A stretch of DNA of 18,235 bases from DASRPD01 sp035646535 (lineage in GTDB: Bacteria > Actinomycetota > Acidimicrobiia > IMCC26256 > JANYLB01). A program made the translations under genes and the position numbers. Of the stretch, positions 13,174 to 18,235 are shown in pieces; the first letter of the stretch is position 1, and each line of letters starts with the position of its first letter. The notes beneath the pieces were generated by a model, which did no database searches, was not told the origin of the DNA, and was given only the letters and a program-made list of their open reading frames with translations. Where the stretch lies: assembly GCA_035646535.1 (NCBI GenBank), contig DASRPD010000059.1, forward strand, positions 1 through 18,235, read 5' to 3'.

Positions 13174-13845
13174 GTGTCCCGCCGAGACCCGCAGGCACGC
13201 ACCACCAAGGACCAGATCCTCGTAGCCGCGCTCGCGGTCTTCACCGAGCGCGGCTACCACCAGGCCACCGTCGAGGAGATCGCCGAACGGGCGGGCCTGA
13301 CGAAGGGCGCCTTCTACTACTACTTCCGCGACAAGACCGACGTCGGCGCCGACCTCCAGCACGACGTGTTCGAGAAGGTCACGGCGAGGGCGCTGCGAGC
13401 CGTGGCCGAGGCCGACGGCGAAGACACGATCGCCCTGATGACGCGAGGCTTCGAGGGCTTCGTGGCCGCACTGTCAGAGATGCCGGAGGTCGCGTCCTTC
13501 CTGCGCGAGGCGTGGCTCGTCGCCGATCTCGACGTCGCCGGCCGGGCCGATCAGGACGACGTCGTCAGTCTCCTGCGGGGACTCGTGGACGCGGGCGTCG
13601 CTGCCGGCGAGCTCGTCGAGACCGATCCGCATGCTCTGGCCCGCGTGCTGTTCGGGATGTTCATGGAGGCCACCTTCCACATTCTCGACGTCGGCGAGGC
13701 CGCGCCCACCGTTGCCGTGCTCAGACGGTTCCTCGAGGCGTTGCGGGTCGCCGAAGCCACGTCCGGGCTCCCGGAGCCGAGGCGGCCGGCGATGGCCGCG
13801 ACAGGTGTCTCCGACGTCGCCGACCCACAAGGAGCGAAACCATGA
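13174..13845 (+). CDS. TetR/AcrR family transcriptional regulator
   Basis: A 223-residue TetR-family repressor. The N-terminal helix-turn-helix lies at about 30-52 (QATVEEIAERAGLTKGAFYY, then YFRDKTDV), preceded by the usual RDQIL-like first helix (TKDQILVAALAVFTERGY). The C-terminal ligand domain has no recognisable specificity. The start is GTG 13174, with GGGGAG (13163-13168) five bases upstream. The last codons overlap the next gene as ATGA, so regulator and FAD oxidoreductase are translated together. The operator just upstream points to self-regulation, and the inducer is plausibly the oxidoreductase substrate or a related amine; the ligand is inferred. The last 25 or so residues are Pro/Ala-rich and probably disordered. 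Confidence 0.92.
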   Translation: MSRRDPQARTTKDQILVAALAVFTERGYHQATVEEIAERAGLTKGAFYYYFRDKTDVGADLQHDVFEKVTARALRAVAEADGEDTIALMTRGFEGFVAALSEMPEVASFLREAWLVADLDVAGRADQDDVVSLLRGLVDAGVAAGELVETDPHALARVLFGMFMEATFHILDVGEAAPTVAVLRRFLEALRVAEATSGLPEPRRPAMAATGVSDVADPQGAKP

Positions 13846-15209
13846 GCGACTGGGAGACCCGCAGCTTCTGGCTCGGCCGTCATTCCTACGAGCCGAGCGA
13901 CCGACTCGACGGCGACACCAGCGCCGACATCGTGATCGTCGGGGGCGGCTTCACCGGCCTGTGGTCAGCGATCTTGTTGAAGGAGGCCGACCCGGCCATC
14001 GACATCGTCGTCCTCGAGCAGAAGGTCATCGGGTACGGCGCCAGCGGCCGCAACGGCGGGTTCGCGATGACGATGGTGGCCCGCAATCTCCACGACCTCG
14101 TCCGCAAGGTCGGACCCGAGCTCGCTCGGGACACCCATCTGGCCATGGTCGACTCGATCAACGCCATCGAGCAGTTCGCGACCAGTGAGGGCATCGACGC
14201 CGACATCACCCACCCCGGCAACCTGACCGTCTCGAACGGCCCCGAACAGGACATCCGCATCCACCAAGACGTGCGCGCCGCCGAGCGGATCGGCCTCGAC
14301 GACATCCGCTTCCTCGACCGTCACGCGTGCCAGGAGCTCGTGCAGGCTCCCCACGTCCGGATGGGCCACTTCGAGGACCACACGCTCCTCGTCGACCCGG
14401 CCGCCCTGGCCCGAGGGCTGAAGGACGCGGCGCGGCGTCGCGGGGTACGCGTGTACGAGAACACCCCGGTCGACGAGATCGAGTCCATCCATGACACCCG
14501 CGTCGAGGCCCGCACCCCCTTCGGGACCGTGCACGGCGACCGGCTGCTCATCGCCACCAACGCGTACGCCCACTCGATCCCGGCGATTCGCCGCTGGATC
14601 TTCACGATCTACGCGTACATCACACTCACCGAGCCGCTGACCGACGAGCAGTGGGAGAGGATCGGCTGGGAACGACGGTTCGGCATGGAGGACAAACGGG
14701 TGATGCTGCACTTTCATCGCCCCACCGCCGACGGCCGGATCCTCTGGGGTGGGCGCGACGCGCCGTTCAAGGCCGGCGGCCCGAACCCCACCTTCGACCG
14801 TGACCCGCATATCTTCGGGCGACTCGAGGAGACGTTCCACTGGAACTTCCCTGCGCTCGACGACGTGGCCATAGACCACGCCTGGGCCGGTCCGGTGTGC
14901 GGGACCCTCGACTGCATCGCCTCGGTGGGCTGGCTCTCCGGCGAACGCATCCTGTACGCCCTCGGCTACGCCGGCCACGGTGTCGGACCGGCGCACCTCG
15001 CCGCGAGAACCGTGCGCGACCTGATGCTCAACCAGCAGAGCGCGCTCACCGAGCTACCGTTTGTGACCTCCAAGCCCAAGCCGCTCCCGCCCGGGCCGCT
15101 ACGCCGCTGGATGCTCGACTTCGGTGAACGCCTCGTGCTCGAGATGGACGATCACGCCGGCGAGGTCACCTCGCCATGGTCAAAGCTCGCGAGCAGATAC
15201 CTGCAGTGA
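13842..15209 (+). CDS. DAO-family FAD-dependent oxidoreductase (PuuB/OrdL-like)
   Basis: A 455-residue FAD-dependent oxidase or dehydrogenase of the D-amino-acid-oxidase fold, acting on amines or amino acids. GGGFTG (34-39) is the dinucleotide-binding glycine motif, Glu59 ends the second strand to bind ribose, and GYGASGRNGGF (64-74) is the flavin contact typical of gamma-glutamylputrescine oxidase-like proteins. HPGNLTVSNG and LLVDPAALARGLKDAARRRG follow the family pattern, and the C-terminal GYAGHGVGPAHLAAR closes the FAD site. ATG 13842 overlaps the TetR stop and has AAGGAG upstream. The exact substrate is unknown; no glutamine synthetase-like or aldehyde dehydrogenase gene of a putrescine pathway is beside it. 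It is most likely induced when the TetR ligand is present. Confidence 0.9.
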   Translation: MSDWETRSFWLGRHSYEPSDRLDGDTSADIVIVGGGFTGLWSAILLKEADPAIDIVVLEQKVIGYGASGRNGGFAMTMVARNLHDLVRKVGPELARDTHLAMVDSINAIEQFATSEGIDADITHPGNLTVSNGPEQDIRIHQDVRAAERIGLDDIRFLDRHACQELVQAPHVRMGHFEDHTLLVDPAALARGLKDAARRRGVRVYENTPVDEIESIHDTRVEARTPFGTVHGDRLLIATNAYAHSIPAIRRWIFTIYAYITLTEPLTDEQWERIGWERRFGMEDKRVMLHFHRPTADGRILWGGRDAPFKAGGPNPTFDRDPHIFGRLEETFHWNFPALDDVAIDHAWAGPVCGTLDCIASVGWLSGERILYALGYAGHGVGPAHLAARTVRDLMLNQQSALTELPFVTSKPKPLPPGPLRRWMLDFGERLVLEMDDHAGEVTSPWSKLASRYLQ

Positions 15210-15347
15210 CGAAAGAACGTTCATCGATTGGCCGTCGCCGGCACGCATCGCCTGGATCGCCGCCTCATACGCCGTGGCTGGCAATCTGTCCCTGCCCGAG
15301 CCAGAATCTGTACAAACCGGGCAACGAGCGTCGACTGGGTGGCACGA
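15210..15347 (+). promoter_or_regulatory. 138-base gap, probable promoter region of the carbamoyltransferase operon
   Basis: This gap separates the FAD oxidoreductase from the DUF5989 gene and has no convincing gene. TGTACAAA near 15309-15316 is the best -10-like sequence and would leave a leader of about 25 bases. GAACGTTC at 15215-15222 is a small perfect palindrome of unknown meaning. No strong terminator hairpin was seen. Confidence 0.25.
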
Positions 15348-15512
15348 ATGCGCGCACGACACCTGCTGGGTCTCGTCAACGAGTTCTTGATGTACTCCGT
15401 CGTCAACCGCACGTGGTGGCTCATTCCCATCATGGTGCTCATGGCGATGATGATGTTGTTGATCACTGTCGGCCAGAGCGCGGCTCCGTACAGCCTGTAT
15501 GCCTTCTTCTGA
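15348..15512 (+). CDS. DUF5989 family small membrane protein (SxtK-like)
   Basis: A 54-residue membrane peptide of the DUF5989 family, which includes SxtK of saxitoxin clusters and is often encoded beside NodU/CmcH-type carbamoyltransferases. The protein has LLGLVNEFLMYSVVN, then RTWWLIPIMVLMAMMMLLIT as a single membrane helix (about 23-42), then SAAPYSLYAFF, matching the family's WWL-P and AP-iY-lF ends. ATG 15348 gives exactly the usual length; upstream in-frame starts would add residues unlike the family. GGGTGG is a weak ribosome site. The function of the family is not established; partnership with the carbamoyltransferase is suggested only by gene linkage. The last 14 bases overlap the start of the next gene. 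Confidence 0.82.
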   Translation: MRARHLLGLVNEFLMYSVVNRTWWLIPIMVLMAMMMLLITVGQSAAPYSLYAFF

Positions 15513-17244
15513 GCAGGTGACCGGTCTCGCGACGACCACCAGGCCGCCGGGTGGAACCGATCGGGACACGGATCTGAGCCGGCTCGGACCCGGAGGCGCG
15601 CCGTCAGCGCGACGACGGACCGCGCGAGCCGCCGGGATCGCGCTTCGCGCCGTCGTCATCTTCGCGATCGGTGGTCTCCTCTGGTGGTGGGGACGTCCGC
15701 TCGCGGCCGAGATCGTCGTGGCGATCGGGGTGATCGTCTCGGTCGCGTCGGCCATGTCGGAACGGTTCGCTACCGGCGTCGAGACGGTGATGCGCACGGT
15801 GGCGCACGTCGTCGGACGAGTGCTCACCTTCGTGCTGCTCGGGCTGCTCGAGATCTTGATCATGCTCCCGGTCTGGCTCATGGCGAAGCTCACCCGGAGC
15901 GACCCGCTGTCCCTCGGATGGTCGGCGAACGATTCGACGATGTGGCGACCGGGCCCCGTGAGCAGTGCGCGCCAGCTCTACCGGCGGCAGTTCACCGACG
16001 AGCGCGCCGTCCGCGCGCGCAAGCACCTGCACTACGGTCGCTTGGCGTTCCCGCGGACGCGGGCGGTCCTCGGGCTGGTCGTCGTGCTGATCGCGCTCGA
16101 CCTCGCGGTCGGTGCCGGCATCGACGCGATCCAGCGGACCCGCAGCAACCCGACCGCGCAACAGGCAGTGGTACTTCCCCTCCCCGACTCACCGACCCGT
16201 GAGGGTGAGCCCTGGGCGACCAAGCTGAACGCAGAGCTCTCCGCCCAGCTGCGTGACCTCCAGTACGACCCGTTCCTCGGCTGGACACTGCCCGACTACC
16301 ACGGGGAATACGTGAACATGACGGACGGCGTTCGCCGGTCGTATCAATCGTCGGCGATCGAATCGACCGACCCGATCACAATCGCCTTCTTCGGCGGCTC
16401 CGCGATGTGGGGGATGTACCAGCGCGACGAACACACGATTCCTTCGGAGATCGCCCGACTCGCGGAATCCGACGGGATCCCCGTCGAGGTCGTCAACTAC
16501 GGCGCCGGGGCCTACGTCAACTGGCAGGAGCTGCAACTCTTCGAGCAGTTGGTGGCCGCGGGAGCTCGTCCTGACCTTGCCGTCTTCTATGACGGCGTCA
16601 ACGAGCTGAACAGTCAGTTCCGCGAGGGCCCGTACACGGACCCGACGCACCTCCAGGCCGATGCGATGGCCCACACGCTCGAGGTCGGCAAGGCGGCCGA
16701 GCGCGGTGAGCGCGCCGAATCGCTCGATGCCCGCATCCGCGAGTCGTGGTCGGACACGAGTGCCACCAATCGGATCGTGCGCGGGCTGCGCCGTCTCGTC
16801 TCGGGGGGCGCGGTGACGCCCCCACCGGACCTGTCCGCGTTCACGCTCGATGCCCAAGGAGCCCAGGCCGAAGACGTTGGTACCAATGCGGCGGCGGTAC
16901 TCGGAAAGGGCGTCGATGTCGCCGAGCGCCTCGCAGAGAGCTACGGCTTCCGCACCGCGTTCTTCTGGCAACCGTCGCTCTACAGCAAGCAGCCCGGCCC
17001 CGGAGACGACGAGGCGCGTGGACGCTGGGGTGAAGACCCCGAGGCGTGGAAGGTCGCGACCCAACAGGCGCGGGAGAACCTGCCGGGCTCGGTCGTCGAT
17101 CTCGGCAACGCTCTCGACGTCGCCGACCCCGTCATGTACGACTACGTTCACACGAACGAGCTCGGGGCCGCGTACATCGCGGCCGCGATGTACGCGGACC
17201 TCAAGCCCACCTTGCTCGAGCTGGCGCAGAGCAGGTCGAGGTGA
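15499..17244 (+). CDS. SxtJ-like membrane domain fused to SGNH/GDSL hydrolase domain
   Basis: A 581-residue protein with two parts. Residues about 45-150 hold three hydrophobic helices (about 48-64, 68-86, 106-127) and end in LMAKLTRSDPLSLGW then STMWRP; this matches SxtJ-type proteins, which end with P-gll-Rl-g-DPL and YW. A fourth helix spans about 188-206. Residues about 255-575 are an SGNH hydrolase: block I FFGGSAMWG with Ser301, block II NYGAG with Gly335, block III FYDGVNELN with Asn368, and block V DYVH with Asp548 and His551. Such enzymes remove acyl or carbamoyl esters. The start ATG 15499 lies inside the DUF5989 gene; GTG 15517 is an alternative. The stop overlaps the carbamoyltransferase start as GTGA. 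Which side of the membrane the hydrolase faces is unclear from charge distribution. Confidence 0.78.
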   Translation: MPSSEQVTGLATTTRPPGGTDRDTDLSRLGPGGAPSARRRTARAAGIALRAVVIFAIGGLLWWWGRPLAAEIVVAIGVIVSVASAMSERFATGVETVMRTVAHVVGRVLTFVLLGLLEILIMLPVWLMAKLTRSDPLSLGWSANDSTMWRPGPVSSARQLYRRQFTDERAVRARKHLHYGRLAFPRTRAVLGLVVVLIALDLAVGAGIDAIQRTRSNPTAQQAVVLPLPDSPTREGEPWATKLNAELSAQLRDLQYDPFLGWTLPDYHGEYVNMTDGVRRSYQSSAIESTDPITIAFFGGSAMWGMYQRDEHTIPSEIARLAESDGIPVEVVNYGAGAYVNWQELQLFEQLVAAGARPDLAVFYDGVNELNSQFREGPYTDPTHLQADAMAHTLEVGKAAERGERAESLDARIRESWSDTSATNRIVRGLRRLVSGGAVTPPPDLSAFTLDAQGAQAEDVGTNAAAVLGKGVDVAERLAESYGFRTAFFWQPSLYSKQPGPGDDEARGRWGEDPEAWKVATQQARENLPGSVVDLGNALDVADPVMYDYVHTNELGAAYIAAAMYADLKPTLLELAQSRSR

Positions 17245-18235
17245 ACGTTCTCGGGTTGAGCGCCTTTTACCACGACTCCGCGGCAGCCCTCGTGATCGAT
17301 GGGGCCCTCGTCGCCGCCGCACAGGAGGAGCGATTCAGCCGCAAGAAGCATGACGACTGCTTCCCCGCGAACGCCATCGCCTACTGCCTCGAGGCCGGCG
17401 ACGTCGCACCCGACGGAATCGACATGGTCGTCTTCTACGACAAGCCGATGACCACGTTCGTGCGCCTTCTGCGAACCCATTTCCGCGTCGGTCCGGCGGG
17501 CTTTCGCTCCTTCCAGATCGCGATGCCGCTCTGGTTGAAACAAAAGCTGTGGATCCCGTACGAGATCGAGCGGGGTCTGAAGAACCTCGGGTATCGCATG
17601 CCCCGGCGCAAGCTCTTCTTCGCCGAGCATCACGAGAGCCATGCTGCAAGCGCGTTCTTCCCGTCACCATTCGAGTCGGCCGCGATCCTCACCTTTGACG
17701 GCGTCGGCGAATGGGCCACGAGCAGCATCGGTGCCGGCCACGGGAACTCGCTCGAGCTCCAGCATCAGCTCTACTTCCCCAACTCGATCGGGCTGTTGTA
17801 CTCAGCCTTCACCCAGTTCTGCGGCTTCCGCGTGAACTCGGGTGAGTACAAGCTCATGGGGCTCGCCCCGTACGGCGAACCGCGCTACGTCGACGAGATC
17901 ATGGACAACCTGATCGAGCTGCGCGACGACGGCTCGTTCTCCATGGACATGTCGTACTTCGACTATCTCGGCGGCCTGACCATGACCAACCGCAAGTTTG
18001 CACAGCTCTTCGGCGGCCCACCTCGCGAGCCGGAGAGCGAGATCTCACCGCGCGAGCTCGATCTCGCCCGCTCGATCCAGGTGGTGACGGAAGAGATCGT
18101 CCTCCGAATGGCGCGCTACGCGGCCGACATCACCGGCGAGCGCAACGCGTGTCTGGCCGGCGGCGTGGCGCTGAACTGCGTGTCGAACGGGCGGCTCCTC
18201 CGAGAAGGTCCCTTCGAACGGTTGTGGATCCAACC
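17241..18235 (+). CDS. NodU/CmcH/SxtI-type O-carbamoyltransferase, partial
   Basis: The visible 331 residues are the N-terminal part of an O-carbamoyltransferase, which transfers the carbamoyl group from carbamoyl phosphate, through a carbamoyl adenylate, to a hydroxyl of a sugar, antibiotic or other acceptor. Diagnostic segments are VNVLGLSAFYHDSAAALVID (1-20), AAAQEERFSRKKHD, the metal-site motif HHESHAASAFFPS with His130 and His134, LTFDGVGEWATSS, NSGEYKLMGLAPYGEP, and LAGGVALNCVSNG near the edge. The YrdC-like C-terminal domain lies outside the window. GTG 17241 overlaps the preceding stop (GTGA), so expression is tied to the SxtJ/SGNH fusion. The acceptor is not known; no sugar or toxin biosynthesis gene is visible before the window ends. 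Confidence 0.93.
   Translation, partial: MNVLGLSAFYHDSAAALVIDGALVAAAQEERFSRKKHDDCFPANAIAYCLEAGDVAPDGIDMVVFYDKPMTTFVRLLRTHFRVGPAGFRSFQIAMPLWLKQKLWIPYEIERGLKNLGYRMPRRKLFFAEHHESHAASAFFPSPFESAAILTFDGVGEWATSSIGAGHGNSLELQHQLYFPNSIGLLYSAFTQFCGFRVNSGEYKLMGLAPYGEPRYVDEIMDNLIELRDDGSFSMDMSYFDYLGGLTMTNRKFAQLFGGPPREPESEISPRELDLARSIQVVTEEIVLRMARYAADITGERNACLAGGVALNCVSNGRLLREGPFERLWIQ

Noticed and set aside
15215..15222. GAACGTTC as an SOS (LexA) box
   Set aside because: The actinobacterial SOS box has four bases between GAAC and GTTC; here there are none, so the match is not supported.
15348..18235. Saxitoxin biosynthesis cluster
   Set aside because: Only the carbamoyltransferase-linked parts are present; no SxtA polyketide synthase-like, amidinotransferase or oxygenase gene is visible, and these parts occur in many non-toxin settings.

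Overview
This 18.2 kb window is high-GC, densely coded DNA from a mycothiol-using actinomycete. The evidence is a clear mycothione reductase, a DUF2510-containing membrane protein, a DUF2237 protein, GTG starts, ATGA/GTGA stop-start overlaps, and promoters placed so close to the start codon that the mRNA would be leaderless. The overall style suggests Acidimicrobiia, but that is inference. No tRNA, rRNA, CRISPR array, transposase or phage gene was seen, and no stretch over 300 bases lacks a gene; the largest gap is about 190 bases.

Layout. (1) 1-2637: a partial P2-type cation (Ca2+-like) ATPase on the minus strand, divergent from a CaCA-family cation exchanger; together they look like calcium/cation export. 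(2) 2764-4831: two unrelated alpha/beta hydrolases with a small NrtS-like nitrate/nitrite transporter gene between them. The NrtS gene is interrupted by one in-frame TAA. A palindromic element occurs at 4025-4063, 4838-4890 and 9242-9284. (3) 4962-8139: a redox gene string of flavodoxin-like protein, mycoredoxin-like CPFS glutaredoxin, DegV-family protein and mycothione reductase. The last three are linked by overlapping stop and start codons, one through a 19-codon minicistron. (4) 8192-9235: a DUF2510/transmembrane/metzincin protease behind a leaderless-type promoter. (5) 9316-10719, minus strand: a minicistron, a serine hydrolase and a lipoprotein. The hydrolase 3' end and lipoprotein 5' end overlap in a way that suggests a deletion junction. 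(6) 10808-12987: a DUF2237 protein, a frameshifted beta-propeller-like gene, and a divergent flavin reductase-like gene. (7) 13131-15209: a TetR regulator with a near-perfect operator, translationally coupled to a DAO-family FAD oxidoreductase. (8) 15348 to the window end: a tight operon of a 54-aa DUF5989/SxtK-like peptide, a 581-aa protein that appears to fuse an SxtJ-like membrane domain to an SGNH hydrolase, and a NodU/CmcH/SxtI-type O-carbamoyltransferase that runs off the end.

The most interesting system is the last operon. It has the four component types of the sxtI-J-K-L block of saxitoxin clusters (carbamoyltransferase, two small membrane proteins, GDSL/SGNH hydrolase), with J and L apparently fused. 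No other saxitoxin gene is visible, so a general module for adding and removing a carbamoyl group, perhaps on a glycan or envelope component, is more likely than toxin synthesis. Three loci in the middle of the window look damaged (nrtS nonsense codon, hydrolase/lipoprotein junction, beta-propeller frameshift). These are either real gene decay or sequencing/assembly errors.
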